A DNA stretch of 64,000 nt from Endothia cerciana (GCA_026119935.1 JALRMH010000087.1:1-64000), one strand, 5' to 3'; positions 1 to 12,593 are shown, counted from the first letter of the stretch. A program made the numbers and translations. Notes: a model not told the origin generated them from the letters alone.

Positions 1-75
1 CGGCCACCCCCCCCCAAAAACCCCCCCCTTTTTCAAATCTCATATGTCCCCCCCCCCTACCACAAAAAACAACAC

Positions 76-123
<48 letters not shown>

Positions 124-2880
124 TCCAGCCAGTGCGGTCTGCAACCAGCAGCTTGGCGCTTCAGGGGTGCTGCGATATCCCAGCTGAGGCCCGAATGGAA
201 GCCCCAGGATGTATCACTGGACCAGATGATTCCCAGCACCACCCATCATCATCATACATACATAGTAATCAATAGGAGACCCCTGAATAGATGTCACCAC
301 GCATCCTCGAGAGTCAGTCAACTATAAATAAAATTTCTTGCCGTACCATAATGGGGTGAAACCTATATCGTCAGGTTGATGAACACAGCGCGGGACATCT
401 CCCCACCACGAGTTCAGTATTGGTGGAATCCACCTTCTGACAGTCGCATCCTTGTGGAGCTCGGCTGTCTCCCGCGTCACTAGCTTGCATAAACCCAGCC
501 GCTGATGTATGAGTAATGCTGAGGCGTCAGGATTGGCTGAACGAGAATAAGGGCGTACGGTCAATTGTGCCCGTCGCCTTTCTTTTCCACGCCCTTGATC
601 ATCTGCCTTGCCTCGTCTGAGCCCGATCGACCTCCGGTGGCGCCAATGACACGTTGGATATCAGCAGCCGGAGATGCGGCCATCGTTGGACTGGTCAAAT
701 ATCTAGAAGGTCAGGCATAAGGTCAGCGAGGGGCCATGGATGGCAGGCAAGGCCATCGAGATGCTAGGCCTTGAAGGCCTTGTCGGGACTAAGACTCCTC
801 TCCTCTCCCAGCATCCATGGTCGGGCCATGAGAGAAGAAGTAGACTGGTGTCGGCGGTGTAGAGTTCTTCCTATCTATGACATGAGAGTGGAGGAGGCCC
901 TTCTCTTCTTTCTTCTTTTTTTTTTTTTTTTTTTCCTTTTCTTTTTCTTTTTTCTTTTTTTTTCCAATGGGGCCAGGGTTTGGGGGTGTGTTTCACACAC
1001 TCACTCATCTTTGCTTCTACCGCCAGAGGCCGTGCCAACCGGTTGTGCGTATTCGCATATGTGTTCTTGGGCGGGGTGGGGATGGCACTGTCTTGGAAAC
1101 AGTTGGGGCAGGTTGATCCGGAGCAGCCGCGCGCACGTGTTCCATGCCCATCACCCAAAGAAAGCACATCCCGATAGACAGGCTCATCTCAGGTCGGGAT
1201 GTGATGTCAACGTTGTGGGTGCAGACATCGGGGTGAGATGTTACACATTCCTATAACAAAAGGGCACTGCTATGCTTCCCAAGGAGAGAGGGATTGCCAA
1301 TGCTCAAGACGACGATATGCCACGGAAGAATCAATTGCTAGCGGATGTCTTTCCAGACAGACGACGCAGCCTGCAACCTGGATTATCCGCCACAGCAGAC
1401 ATACCTCCATTCCAGTTCTCCCATCCAGGAGCACAACACTCCTTCTCCCTTCCCACTCCCACCCTACCGATATCAGTTGTCATCCGGTTCCTCCCGCATG
1501 TACCTTAACACGACCGTCCTAACTTTCTCCACCTGACTTTGAGATATGCCAGCATCTTGCCATTCCTCACGAAGCATCATCATCCGTGTCATCTCGAGGG
1601 TCTGCTCCGGAGTCCCCGCTGTCAGAAGCGTATAGTACAGATGACTCTGCAGCTGCTTGCGACCGAATTGAAGAGAGGAGGACATCGAGGACTTGGCTAG
1701 GGCCGTCCTCGGTGCCCAGCGTATAGAGGTACTCGTGGGGAACCACCATCTCTACGAACCGTATCGATGACTTAACGGCGCAGATAATATAAGGGGGAGG
1801 TCGCCCGCCGGCGCCTGGCGTCTGACCTGTCCGTAGTCAGCGTCGACCTTATTATCGGTATTGAGAACCTTCCCGGGTTCTTTTTACCTGTCTGAAGATG
1901 GTAGGGAAGGTACTGCAGCAGCTCCCCGACGGGGCGGACCGTGCATATCCCGGGCATGGAGAGCTCTTCGCTGCGGGCATGTGCGTCGGTGTACTGGTTG
2001 TCGGAGCCCTTGGGGCCCTGGGAGGACGACGGGCCGGCGTAGATAGGAGACGACGAGAGGCCGGGCCCGTAAGTTCTTCAGACCAGAGCTACTGACCATG
2101 CCCGGCCTCCGTTGGCATCCATAGTCTTCATCACCTGGAGTCTCACCATCCATATCTGCAACTTCCGTTTCCTGTACCAGTTCCATCTATACCTGGCAGA
2201 GAAAACAGTGCCAGGGCCGACCAGAGCCGGCCGAGTCCGGGCCCAGATGGAATCCCACCCTCTCCTTCGTCCTTGTACTCTTGACTGCATTTCTGTACAG
2301 TGTCGACCTCAGCCATCCGCGACACCGCTACATATGTGATGCAGGGCGCCGGCCACCACCATCACCATCATCACCATCAACACAACAACATACACCTACC
2401 TGCCATCATCACAGCCATCGTCATCACAGTCGCTATGGCGTCTAGGATGCCACCACAACAACGAAGGTCCCCCCTCCAGTTCACGACAAGACAGAACCCC
2501 AGCCGGCCATTGCAGTGCCTCGAGAAGCAGGCCCAGGAACGGCAGGCAGAGCAGCGGCAGAGACAGAAACAAGAACAGATCCCAGCAGTAACATCGGCAC
2601 GGGGGCTGAATTGAACATGCGCAGCAGGCCTGCGACCGGTCCACGTCAGAGCCGGGATTACAGCTTACCGTTACAATCAGAGCAGGCCCGGCTCCTGGTG
2701 CGACCCCAACCCAACAAAGAAACTCAGCACAGCAGCAGAGCAAGGCAACCTTGAGTCCCCCCCCCCCCCCACCCCATCAACCACAAGTGGAACGTCCGAT
2801 CTGGACTGTTTCTCCCTTCACCTGCCTCTACTGATCAGATCACCCTCGTCTGTCAACACGCTGCGCACTCGCCCACATCA
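1..2880. other. No supported gene; low-complexity DNA
   Basis: I see no gene here. The stretch holds several C runs near its start, a 45-base A run (77-121), a T-rich block (about 904-963), a CAC/CAT-rich patch near 2354-2380 and a 12-base C run near 2759. Short ORFs occur on both strands, but none has a recognisable motif or a convincing start. Confidence 0.5.
77..121. repeat. 45-base poly(A) run
   Basis: This is an uninterrupted run of A, preceded by C-rich and CA-rich sequence. It could be a mononucleotide microsatellite or the tail of a retroposed insert. No target-site duplication or element body was identified beside it. Confidence 0.9.
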
Positions 2881-2902
2881 CCATGCCGGTTGGTTGATAA
2901 CA

Positions 2903-3160
2903 AGAAGAAGTTCGACGTGGAGAAGGATCTGCCTCCCCTCACCGACAAGGTCGTCTTCGTGACAGGCGGCCAGTCATCTCACGTTGCTCGTCTCGTCAAC
3001 CAACCCTTCCACTGCTGACCACAGACACGCCCAAACAGGAACAGCAGGCTAGGTGCCACAGCAGTCGGGCGACTTGTCAAGAAGAAGCCAGCGCACCTCT
3101 ACTTCAGCGGTCGCAGCGCCAAAGGCGCCGAGGCACCCATCAAGAAGATCGATAGAAGCA
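2903..3160 (+). pseudogene. N-terminal fragment of a short-chain dehydrogenase
   Basis: Two pieces resemble the start of a fungal NAD(P)-dependent short-chain dehydrogenase/reductase. The first reads FDVEKDLPPLTDKVVFVTGG, the first beta strand and start of the TGxxxGxG nucleotide-binding loop. After a probable intron ending near 3037, the second reads LGATAVGRLVKKKPAHLYF and then SGRSAKGAEAPIKKI, matching helix 1 and strand 2 of the fold. The candidate ATG at 2883 is followed at once by an in-frame stop, the glycine loop is altered, and nothing of the NNAG or YxxxK region follows. It is a truncated relic, unrelated in position to the intact SDR at 36.7 kb. Identification is by motif order only. 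Confidence 0.5.
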
Positions 3161-5160
3161 ACAGGGTGTGCCTGAAAGACCGCGGCTAGTATGATCTCTT
3201 GAGGACGACGTCTCGAGAGGACAGAAGATTAATCAATTCAACCGGGAATTTTTCATGTTTTCCCTCGGAGCTGCTTCTTCTGTTTCAAAACCGCCTGCAT
3301 CTCTCTCCCCCTTTCCCCTTGTCTCGTCCCTCACCTTTCTTCATGATCCTAGCCGTGTTGATCCAGAACTGAAGAGGTATGAGAAAGCACAGACAGCCGC
3401 GCTTGCGCCTGATGAATGTGAGCTGGCCGGATTGCGGCTATGGCGCAGCTACGGGGTAACCCATACAGTGCTTACCGGTAACCCAAATTGAGAACAGCCG
3501 GGCGGGGTCGTCGCGTTGCCATAATGATCGCTTCTAGCCCTGCCGTACACGGATTTTGTTCAGGTCTCGTTCCCACTATCGCCGAGACGTGCGTGGTCTC
3601 GGCCATTTCTGTTCCAGTTCGGCGGAAGGCTGCCCCGGTGCCAATTCGACCCTCCTCCCTCCCGGCGCAGCAAGTTGCCACCAGGGTACCACCGGGGTCC
3701 TTGGCCGTTCTTGAGAGCTGCTTCTTTGTTGCCTGCAGCCCAAAGGTCAGATACGTTCTTCCCCCACGGTGCCAGACAAAACGGCTTTATGATCTCCATG
3801 CCGTCCACCGTCGTATCTCCGTGGAGAAGGTTCCTATTCTTTGCAAAGGAGATGGAAAATCCCTTGAACGGTTTGGTCTGGACGCGGGAGAGAGGGTTCC
3901 TCTCGGGGATCGGATGAAGGCCTAAACCACAACTCAGCTGCTCTCTTGTGATGCCGTTCACGGACTGGCCTGGTCATACTTTCTTGGCTGGTACCCCAGC
4001 TCCTTAAGGGCAATAGAAGCATTGCTGGTCTTCGTATAGCTTCCCGTACCTGGCAAATATGACACCCCACTGCCACAGGCTGCTCGACTCGGTAACGGAC
4101 AGTTCGGAATATGAAGATCCTGGGGTCCTATCGGATTTTCTTGCTACAAGCCCCGATAGTAGCTCCGGGTATCTGTCGTGGCTCGTCTGTCATCCAGCCC
4201 ACCCCACCCCCTCCTTCGTGGTACATGGCGTCCGGGTTCAAATGTCTCTGGGTAGATTCTCCATACCATGAGCAGCCACCTCAAAAGCATAGATAGCACC
4301 TGTCCCCTTGGGCCCTTTGGTGTAAGACAGATCAGAAAGAAAATAACGATACTTTTGCAAAGTGATTATGATGATAGAAGAAACTGGTCTGAGGATCTGA
4401 TATCCCAGTGCAGTTTCTGCAATTGACCACGGCCATCTTCGATCATACCGGCAAGACCCCGTCCGCACCACTCAGCGGCTAATGGGACGCGTCCACAGCC
4501 GTGGGCGGCTCAACCCCTACACCTTTTGCTGTGGACCCTTCTCAGCCTGAAGGGGACCTCCTCCAGGTCTGTCGGGACTCCAAGGCCTCATGTCAGAGAA
4601 GGTGGGGCGCTTCATCGGCGCCAGAAGGGTGCAGGAGGAGATGGGCTCTTTGTACCCCAGGTACCTTTCTCCTGCAAAAAACATGTGTACCTCTCGGACC
4701 ATCCGATTTTTCTCATTCAATCTCGGAAGCTCAAAGGTCTCACTGACGTCACCCCTAACAGAAACGCACACCGCTGGGGAAAAGGAGCCATTCCAAGCCG
4801 AGAGGCTCAAGGCTTCTCCGTGCCAGATCCCACACGCTTTGTCCCCAGGCACACTTCCTCCTTTCCACCCTCTGTGCGACAGAGGCTGCCACCACTCACG
4901 CCGTCGATACTCAACGTTCGAATGTCAAACTGTTTTTTATCTTAGACAAACAGCCACCTCTGGTAACAGCAGAACTAATCGAGCAGCTGGACAAGTAAGC
5001 TGGTTCGGTCCCCCTGAGCACTGAGATGTCCAACCTTCTTCCATCCCATTCATCTGCTGTCCCACTACCCCCCACCCGTCCTCGAAAATTGCGACGACTC
5101 GTTGACGACGACCCTGCAGCCATATTCTTGTACAAGAAAAGCTGACGATACAGCCCTCAC
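3161..5160. other. No supported gene
   Basis: Only short overlapping ORFs on both strands are present. I found no domain motif, structural RNA or strong repeat. Confidence 0.4.
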
Positions 5161-5161
5161 G

Positions 5162-5400
5162 ATGTCGTCTGTCCCACCTCGGGATGCGGCAGCTGCCGCT
5201 CCTCCTCCCCCGCGCAGAGACCCCTCGGCCCCCCCTCCGAAGATGTGGGATCTGCAAGGTGACTTTCAGCACCGACGACTCCCTTCGTGCCCACAAGCAG
5301 GCCAGGTTCCTAGAGGAGGACAAGGACGAGGACAAGGCCGTGAGTCATATATATTGTCACCTTTGCGACCAGGACTTCATCTGCGACGCCTCTGGTGGAA
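5162..5400 (+). pseudogene. C2H2-type zinc-finger fragment
   Basis: An ATG at 5162 opens an alanine/proline-rich stretch (MSSVPPRDAAAAAPPPP). A one-base frame change near 5233-5240, in a run of C, leads into RRCGICKVTFSTDDSLRAHK, a C-x2-C-x12-H finger like those of fungal nucleic-acid-binding C2H2 proteins. A second unit, YCHLCDQDFICDAS, follows about 25 residues later and lacks visible histidines in this frame. The spacing and the charged linker (EEDKDEDKA) resemble fungal double-finger proteins. The frame break and the loss of the second finger's His pair argue for a relic or an assembly error. No partner gene is adjacent. Confidence 0.4.
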
Positions 5401-5669
5401 CGCGGCAGCTGCTGTGGGCAGGCCGTGCCGTGCGACCTGGCCAGCAACATGATTTTCCAGTCCATCATGCATGGTACGGCCGAGTGGCTGCAGAGCGGCG
5501 TCCATCCCGGTGTGCTCAGGGACCAGGGTGCTCCGCCTGAAGGTTGCACTACCGGCGGTCTCACGGTGCTGGAAGAGGCTGGTGTCAGAGGTCGTCTCGG
5601 CCGGGGCCTGCGGGGGGACGGTGACCGTAGCTTGACGCATGGGCTCAGCACCGCATGTCAATAATACCA

Positions 5670-6310
5670 GGCAATGATAGAAGAGCAGCCTCGAGTGCAC
5701 TCCCTCGACTTATCTAGTCAAAATGAATGTGAATAAAAACAGTTCTCTTGAACACGGTTTTTTTTTCCCCCACCCTGACCTGGATCAAGTACTAAAGTAG
5801 TCAACGTCCTCCATCCCACCTTTTAAAAATTAAAAAAAGATGAAAAGGCATTAATGCCGGTATCTCATCTACCGAGTTCCACAATGTCTGTGGCTTGGCT
5901 CAGACTCCAACATGTTGCTCTGATCTGGGGCAATTTAACTGTGTACAACCAGAGACAGGCACCTCCGCCGTAGTAGTTTCGGCTGCTTCTCTGGACACTT
6001 TGCTGGGCTTTTCATACGGCCATCTCGGCTTCGGCCGCTCCACAGCGTTCCCGATCGTCAGGACCAAAAAAAAAGGCAACACAGGTGAGATGAGCAGGGG
6101 GTGAGGTCTCACAGGCCGCTGTAAACATGAATAGAACCGAGCCCGTCCGACATCCACAGCCGCTCCCGAACGCTTACAAAGTCATCCAAAAACCACTTCA
6201 GCGATTCCAGCCACGACCGCCAAAACACTGTCGGTATTCGGTATGCGTAGTACCTAGCATAAATGAGAGGGCCAACCAGGAAGAGACTCACGAGCTGGTT
6301 TGTGCTTCCC
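5670..6310. other. No supported gene
   Basis: AT-richer spacer with T and A runs near 5759-5766 and 6066-6074. No motif was recognised. Confidence 0.4.
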
Positions 6311-6313
6311 TCC

Positions 6314-7420
6314 TCAGGCACCACGCCCAAGGCCCTCCAGCGCGAAAGCATCGCAAAACTCCAGGAAATCAATCTTCTCCTTCTTACCGAGGAATGCTCC
6401 CACGACGGTCTCTGTCCTGCCCCCGAAATCCTCTGGCAGCCCTTGCGGGTTCAGATCGTGAACCCCACAGCCGTCCAGGTACAGGACAAGTAACAGCTTT
6501 ACCACGGCGGCGAGGTCAGCGCGGGCCAAGGAAAATCGTTGCAGCGGTATGTGATGAATCTCTTTCCTCGAGATCATCCCCTTCGCCACGTCCACCATAG
6601 CAACCCGATCTACTTTTCGCCTTGTCTCAGGTTGTAGAATAGTCATGAGATCGACCATGTCGTGAAAGCACTCATCGCCATCCGCATCTCGATTGGTTAG
6701 GGGGAAATCCGGCACATAGGCCCCCCCCCCCTGTGGCTCTGGGGGGGTCTACACGCCTGGATGGCGACCAGAACTGCCGCGCTCGCTCAGCCGCTTTAGC
6801 CACCCAGAGAGACTCGTCAAAGCTGTCAGGCCCGGTATCGACAGGCCTCGCTAGGCTCTGAAAACAGCAACCGACGTTGATCGGCAGGCGTGTATGTGCG
6901 GGTTGCACAGTCACCTCCGTTGCCGAAAAAGGGCATAATGGTGTTCCGGGTGTAGGAGGACTGTGGCTCGGAGAAGTTCGTCGCGCGTGATTGTCTTCGT
7001 ATCCTGCCCAGGCGGCATGAGGAAAGGATACCGGGACAGATAGGAGAGCATGCGGAAGAAGACCGGGGCAGCCCCCCCAACTACTTGCGACCCCGCCCGA
7101 GGGACGTGCCGGCGGAGGACATTCCCGAAGGCCTCCTGGCTCATGGTCGGCTCCCCATGTTTGACGTCGAGGCATTCGTCGGACCCTGGAAGTGGGCGGC
7201 CCATGACATGCAGGGTTGCGGTCTGAACCTCGTAGTCAAGTCGGTCCACGAAGCTGAGGTGGTTCAGCAGGCTGTTGGCTTCCCATTCCTGCAGCCAGCA
7301 TGGTGCGGGGCGAACGAGCCTGGACATGGTGTTGTGAAACTGAGGGCCACTGTTGAGATATCGCAGCGTGCTTTCCAGTTTCTCGAAGTGAATCGATGGT
7401 TTGCGGTAACCGGCAGAGGC
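6314..7420 (-). pseudogene. Conserved-looking fungal protein, broken by three frame changes
   Basis: The reverse strand carries a coherent protein-like message spread over three frames. It starts near SIHFEKLESTLRYLNSG (about 7400), runs through WLQEWEANSLLNHLSFVDRL and ITRDELLRATVLLHPEHHYA, changes frame at a T run near 6920-6926 into TYTPADQRRLLF, changes again at a TTTT near 6860 into SLARPVDTGPDSFDESLW, and again at the G/C run 6721-6731 into VPDFPLTNRDADGDECFHDM, ending at the stop at 6314. Each join falls in a homopolymer, and the message stays acidic/hydrophobic and gene-like across the joins. That fits either recent inactivation or homopolymer miscalls in one gene of about 360 residues. 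A likely intron acceptor lies just upstream near 7423. I do not recognise the family and assign no function. Confidence 0.5.
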
Positions 7421-7479
7421 TGGGGAGGGAACCTTCGATAGGGGGGGGTATGAGGGCGTGGTCTGCCAGGAAGGAAAAA

Positions 7480-8270
7480 CCTGAAGTCAGGCCCCAGGTT
7501 TTATAAAGGCTTGCGCTTCCTGGAGGCATTTGTCGGTGGCTGGGTCTTGTTGCCAGCTGCGAGCTGAGACAGGATAGGACGTCAGCGGTCCCGTTGTGTC
7601 GGATTATCCAAGCATACATACAGTAAGTAATATGGCAACCCTAACATAAATAAAAGCACCACCTCATTATTATATGGGGGTTAATGAGACACGGTCGACC
7701 GGCTCGCCTACCGGTGGCGCTTTACTCAGTTGAGAGCCCATCGTCTGTCTCACTGAAGTAGCTGACATACTGAAGATAGCATTACACATTCGACCAAGGA
7801 TTTGTGCTTGAGCTCCCGACAAGTACGAATCTGTCCAAGCATTTTGAATAATACCGTCGTCTGACAGGAAGGTTGATGAGGTGTTTGAAAACGGCCAGTA
7901 ATATGTGTCGGTGGGTCGTATAGCTAATAAACGCAAAATAGGCGATAGCCAGATCGCAATGGCCTTCACAGACTGGCCAGGCGTTGGATGTTACTTACCG
8001 GGTTAGACCAATAGACTTAAAAAAGACACGTACTGGGGGCAAAGGTCGGGCCAGCTGCGCCAAGTTCGACATGAAAAGGATATTGTAGTAAAGCAGGTAT
8101 TAATGAAGGCGAGATAATTTTGTAGATAAAGGCTGCCGTTCTCGTCGAGGAAGAAGAGCTCACGACGGACAATGACTATTTACCACAACCCGAATCTCTA
8201 CAATTCGCCGCCCTGTGCTTTACGTTCACGACAACACTTGTCTCTCTACTTTGCTACCTATTGCCATCCC
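7480..8270. other. Intergenic; leader of the secreted-protein ORF at its end
   Basis: No gene was recognised. The last ~100 bases are pyrimidine-rich with few G residues, as in fungal 5' leaders, and run into the ATG at 8278. Confidence 0.4.
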
Positions 8271-8277
8271 CGCAAAC

Positions 8278-8547
8278 ATGTATTTTCTCAAGGCCATCCT
8301 AGGTTTCCTCTGTGCGGGCACAGTGTCGGGGTCCCTTACACCTCGTACTACGGTCGATGCTTCAGTGGGAGCAGCGAACCCGACGAAGTGCCCGACGTCT
8401 TTGGACTCATACGCGTCCTATAACTGTTGGGCCGGTAAAGACCTCGCGGTCGGGACCCATCTCATCTCTTCTCGGCCGCGCTGGCCCGCGACACGTCCAC
8501 GGGTGCAGAAGCCGGGGCCCTCATCACCGCTGGGCGGAATGCAGTAG
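8278..8547 (+). CDS. Small secreted protein (candidate effector-like), 89 aa as read
   Basis: The ATG follows a pyrimidine-rich leader. Residues 1-18 (MYFLKAILGFLCAGTVSG) form a short signal peptide with a hydrophobic core and likely cleavage after Gly18 or close to it. The mature part has cysteines in KCPTSLDSYASYNCWAG and no membrane segment, so export is the likely fate. As read, the frame ends at 8547. A +1 frame near 8465-8620 continues as a plausible protein (ALARDTSTGAEAGALITAG and a further cysteine), so either the gene has a frame break or there is an unrecognised intron (a GT lies at 8435). The downstream piece near 8967-9030 (KDCFGDHSTYNAESNNC) may be a last exon. No known domain was recognised, so function is unassigned. 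Confidence 0.45.
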   Translation: MYFLKAILGFLCAGTVSGSLTPRTTVDASVGAANPTKCPTSLDSYASYNCWAGKDLAVGTHLISSRPRWPATRPRVQKPGPSSPLGGMQ

Positions 8548-8549
8548 AT

Positions 8550-9040
8550 GCGAATCACTGCAAGTCATTCTTCTTTCCTACTCCTTCAAAGGGCACGGTG
8601 CATCCTCTCGCCAAGATAGTGTGTCATCTCAGTCCTTCTGGCCCTTATCCTAACACTTGATAGGTGTCTTGATAGCCGTTACAATTAGCACCAAAGAGAC
8701 TAAAGCGAAGGGCAAGACGGCCAAGACAAACAACGTCAGCAACCGCGGTCTGTTGGGACATGGGTCTCAAAGACACAGACACTGCCGTTCCGAGCGGCTT
8801 CTGGCTACCCATGGGTATATACGAAGTACCCCAACGTAACGTACAAATGGCTTAACAAGGTCAAGTCGACTCAGAGCCAAACTAACACACTGGGTAAGAT
8901 GGTGTTTTTCTTATACCCTGTTAAACGTTTGTGAACAACAGAACTAATATGTTTGCGGCTTATAGCCAAGGATTGCTTCGGCGACCACTCGACATATAAT
9001 GCGGAAAGCAACAACTGCCTTACATTTGTAAGCACAGTAG
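8550..9040 (+). other. Possible downstream exons of the secreted-protein locus
   Basis: Cysteine-containing open pieces on the same strand (about 8500-8620 and 8967-9030) could belong to the 8278 gene. I could not build a frame-consistent spliced model, so they are left unassigned. Confidence 0.25.
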
Positions 9041-10735
9041 CCAGTGGGGCCAGGTAGAGCTAGGTTTAGAGCTCTCCCGAAAACCTCGATGCCCTGTGGT
9101 TTTAAGACAAGACGCTGGGGTTAGACGGGAAATACAGGGGGATATGAGATATGATCAGTGGTGCATTTGGGAAAGAGCAAGGCCCAGCAGGACCTGAGCT
9201 AGGGTCTGCGGCATTTATAATGGAGTATGGCGTATGTGTTTCTTTCTTTCAGTGCGCTCGGGGCTGCGCCGTGACTTCGGGAGGGAGAACGCAGTTTTCT
9301 AGAATACATATATAGGCGTGTGTCCTTTTATGGACTCGGCGGGCCAGCCTTGGCCAGTCCAATGAATGTTTCAAACCTACCCCGAGCGCTCGGTCTGATT
9401 TGTTTTTGAACACTGCAATGCGCCGCCGTGCCAGCATCCCCCCCCCAGCTGGGTAAACTGCCCTGCCGATATCCACAAATGGTGGGTTTTCCTGCGCAAC
9501 GACTCCTCGCCCGAGTTCAGTAATCAGCAAAGGCTACGTGATGCGTGGAGACCTATTCAGACCCCCCCCCGGATCACCGCGGACTGACCTGATTCGATGC
9601 AGTCAGAGCTCGCACCCAAGACCATCTCACCCAAGAGGACAGATGAACTCACATCGAACCACTGTACCATGTTGATACCCGTAGGCGACTACCAGCTTAC
9701 GGGACCATCTTCGGCGACAAGGCCATCGATGCATCGCTGGAGGGTGTCCTCTTGTGCGCAGAACGCCTTGGTCAGAATAAGCCATCAACGGGTTCTTTGT
9801 TTCTGCGGCCGAGGGCTCGCGGATGACCATGGGGTCGAAGTCCTCAACGGAAGCTGTCATGTCACCCCCAGGCGGCTCAAAGCGATGGAGTTCGAGTGGG
9901 GGCTCCGAACCAGCCGGCCACATCGACCCGGGCCTCGCAACAGCAGCCCAGCCTTTACCTGGGCCATTTGCATTGCGGCGCCACCTCGGTTCCAGCTGCG
10001 CAACCCCTACAGCACAATAGATACAGCTCATACATGACCTGCATGGGCTCTAGGAGAGCTGGAGCAGTATCGGCGGGCTAGTTCTGGCCCACGAGCCTGG
10101 TCCGCTCGAAAGCTGGAGTATCCGCGGCTCGGAGCCTCTGGTAGGGTATTGGCCAGAGCTCAATTATCGCCGCACTACCTAGGTAAAACCCGCAAATGAG
10201 CGGTATCCAACTACAGAACCGTTGTTTGATCATATAGATGTGTCTCAAACATTGTCACGAGGTCCTCCCAGAGGAGTGTTTGAAGGACGTTCATGATCAT
10301 GAGTATGATCCTGTACAAGGTGTGGCAGAGGATGCCGTTCCCCTCCAAGCCGCTCCTGGCCTTGGTGTATAGCCTTTCTGAAATCATTGCGGTCCTCCGG
10401 TTCTATATCTAGTTTCTGTAGGGGAGAGCCTTGGACGGAAGGTCTCAGGTAGGCCTTTGACGAAACATTTACGTAGGCCGATGGTTTGGTTTGCTAGATG
10501 CGAAAGTAGCCTGAGTCTGTTAAACTGTAGACTCTGTGAGTGTTTAGAGGCAAGAAAGAATTTAACGCAGCACGAAGTGCCATCGGGTTTTGTGCTGTGG
10601 TCTATGTACAGGAACTGATTTTTTTTTTTATCTAAATTTCCTTGGATCGATATTTCTGAAATCTCTCGACTTCGTCGAGAGACGAGAAAAACGATAACAT
10701 GTATGTGAATATCCTAGGTATCAGATAGAAGAAAC
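9040..10735. other. No supported gene
   Basis: Short ORFs lie on both strands between 9.25 and 10.1 kb without motifs. The last 600 bases are AT-richer spacer containing a T run near 10618-10630. Confidence 0.4.
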
Positions 10736-10740
10736 CATCA

Positions 10741-11865
10741 CAGCTTTGAAGTCAGATACTGACTTGTCGGCAGGTTGATCTTGAGAGAAAAGACATCGCC
10801 TGGGCCCCACTCCTTCTTCAGCTCAATCATGAGGCGCGGTAGCTTATCGCCATAGATGGTTCCCGAAGACTCGTCCCCCACGCGCATAGTTGATATGACA
10901 AGCCCCACCGTACCCGCGGTATCCCCCCCCTTCTCCGTCCACCTGGCACGCAGCATCGCGCCGAGCTAGCCACCGGCATCGAGCACAGTCTTGTCCTGGA
11001 GTGCCGCATCGGAATACGCGGCCGAGGCGCTGATGAAGCCCGTGGTTGTCACGCCACATGCGTCGGGGTCGTGGGTCCTTGTTGATGACGGCCTGGTTTT
11101 GGGGAAAATCTCGAGCACCGACGCGGTGCCGCGCGCATCGGGCCACCCGGTATACAAGTCTTCCAGTGTGTCAAAAGCATCCTGGAATGACGAGGCCGAG
11201 TAGATCTTCAGGCTGGACGGGTAGGTGTTGGAGTAGATGCCGCGGACACACATCGCGTTTTGGCCGAGGCCATCGCCGGTAACGGCATTGAGCATGCTCG
11301 AGTCAATGTACACATACTTGTTGACTGCGTAGGGCCCAAACCCCACGGACTGAGCAATGAAAGCACGGCCTTCCTCCTCGGGGCCAAGGCAGACCCAATC
11401 CACAAACAGCTCGGCGCGGTCCCCGGTGGCGTTGTAACGCGTGATGTGCATCCCGGCGACGTTGCCCGGCAGCTCGCCGGCCAGCGTCTTGTCCGCTGAG
11501 CAGACCAAGTCCACAGTGAGGGCCTTTCCGCCAGAGCGGTCATACTTCCTCACCGCCTGGTAGGCCGCCGACAGGATGATCCCAAGGTTGGCGCCGGCAC
11601 CGCGCAGGCCCCAGAAGAGGTCGGCGTTGCGGTCAACAGCCTGGGGCTGAAGGACCCGCCCCTGTACGCCATGTCTGAGGCGGCCATGAATATTGTGACG
11701 GCCAAGTGCAACGGTGAGTACAAGAAGGATGGCGTGCTCTTCATAGGTATCTGCCCGGGGATTGTTGGTGGCGATGGCGCCATGGGACCCCCCGAAACGT
11801 ACGTACCTGTGCAGCACCCCCCTCCTACGCCCTCTGGATCTAGCTAGGTACTGTCGTTCCCTCAA
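10741..11865 (-). pseudogene. C-terminal part of an FAD-linked (BBE-type) oxidase
   Basis: The reverse strand reads like the second half of a berberine-bridge-enzyme-type FAD oxidase. NADLFWGLRGAGANLGI (about 11575-11625) is the conserved end of the FAD-binding domain. It is followed by about 200 residues of substrate-domain-like sequence to a stop at 10966. In another frame, GTIYGDKLPRLMIELKK then EWGPGDVF (about 10780-10860) matches the usual C-terminal signature (Y-G then L-K-x-x-W-D-P-x-x-V-F). The upstream FAD domain with its flavin-linking His is absent, and sequence before NADLFW is scrambled. The locus is therefore truncated at the 5' end and broken by at least one stop. In fungi this family often serves secondary metabolism, but no such cluster is visible here. 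Confidence 0.6.
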
Positions 11866-12313
11866 ACTAACCTGATTCCCTTGTGCAGTGACCCAGGAAG
11901 AAATGGCGACAGGGATGCAACTTGTTGGAAAGTCCCATCAGTACTCTCCGGGTTTCAAGGGCCCTCCGCCGCCTGGCGATATTGTGCCCAAAGATTGTCA
12001 AGGTTTGGGAGGATGCCAGCCTCGAAAGGGGAGATGGCGGCGCGTTCCTGTCTCACACCGGAATCCCCGGAAAATGGCTATGAAATGCGGACATCCTGGA
12101 ACCTCATCTGGATCTGGTGTCGTCGCAAGAAGATTCAACCTCCAGCATATAGCTTAGCTGAAACCTTGCGAGGCTAAGGGGGAAAAGGGGGGGGGGGGGG
12201 AGAAGCAGTAACTAGAAAGACATTGTTCTGTAAATTAAGGCTTCTGCATCTGGCCAACAATTAGGTAGGGGTTGGTGCCTGTGTTTCTTCAGAGCCAGCC
12301 TTGTTTACTTGGT
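11866..12313. other. Intergenic with a 14-base G run
   Basis: Contains a short plus-strand ORF (11888-12157) without motifs and a G homopolymer at 12187-12200. No supported gene. Confidence 0.4.
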
Positions 12314-12324
12314 TATATATAAAA
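12314..12324 (+). promoter_or_regulatory. Candidate TATA box
   Basis: A tatatataaaa element lies about 270 bases before the ATG at 12594. The intervening sequence becomes CA- and CT-rich, as in fungal leaders. Assignment to that gene is inference. Confidence 0.35.
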
Positions 12325-12593
12325 GGTGAGTGGAAACCATTCACAAGGAGATGCCAATGAGGGCTGTGGATGCAAGTGGAAGCATCCCATACTTACCCAA
12401 ACCTATTGTCTAACACTTGGGGGTTAGGGCCTGCTGAGTTCTGGTCCTTGCCTTCATAATCAGATTCCTTGCAACACGGTTCACAGCAGACACAACAAAA
12501 CGTCGCGCCACACTCGTCGCCCTGCTCTCACCACTTTTCACCCTTTTTGTTGCCACATATCAAACACAACAGACTGCCATCGAGATTTCCACC

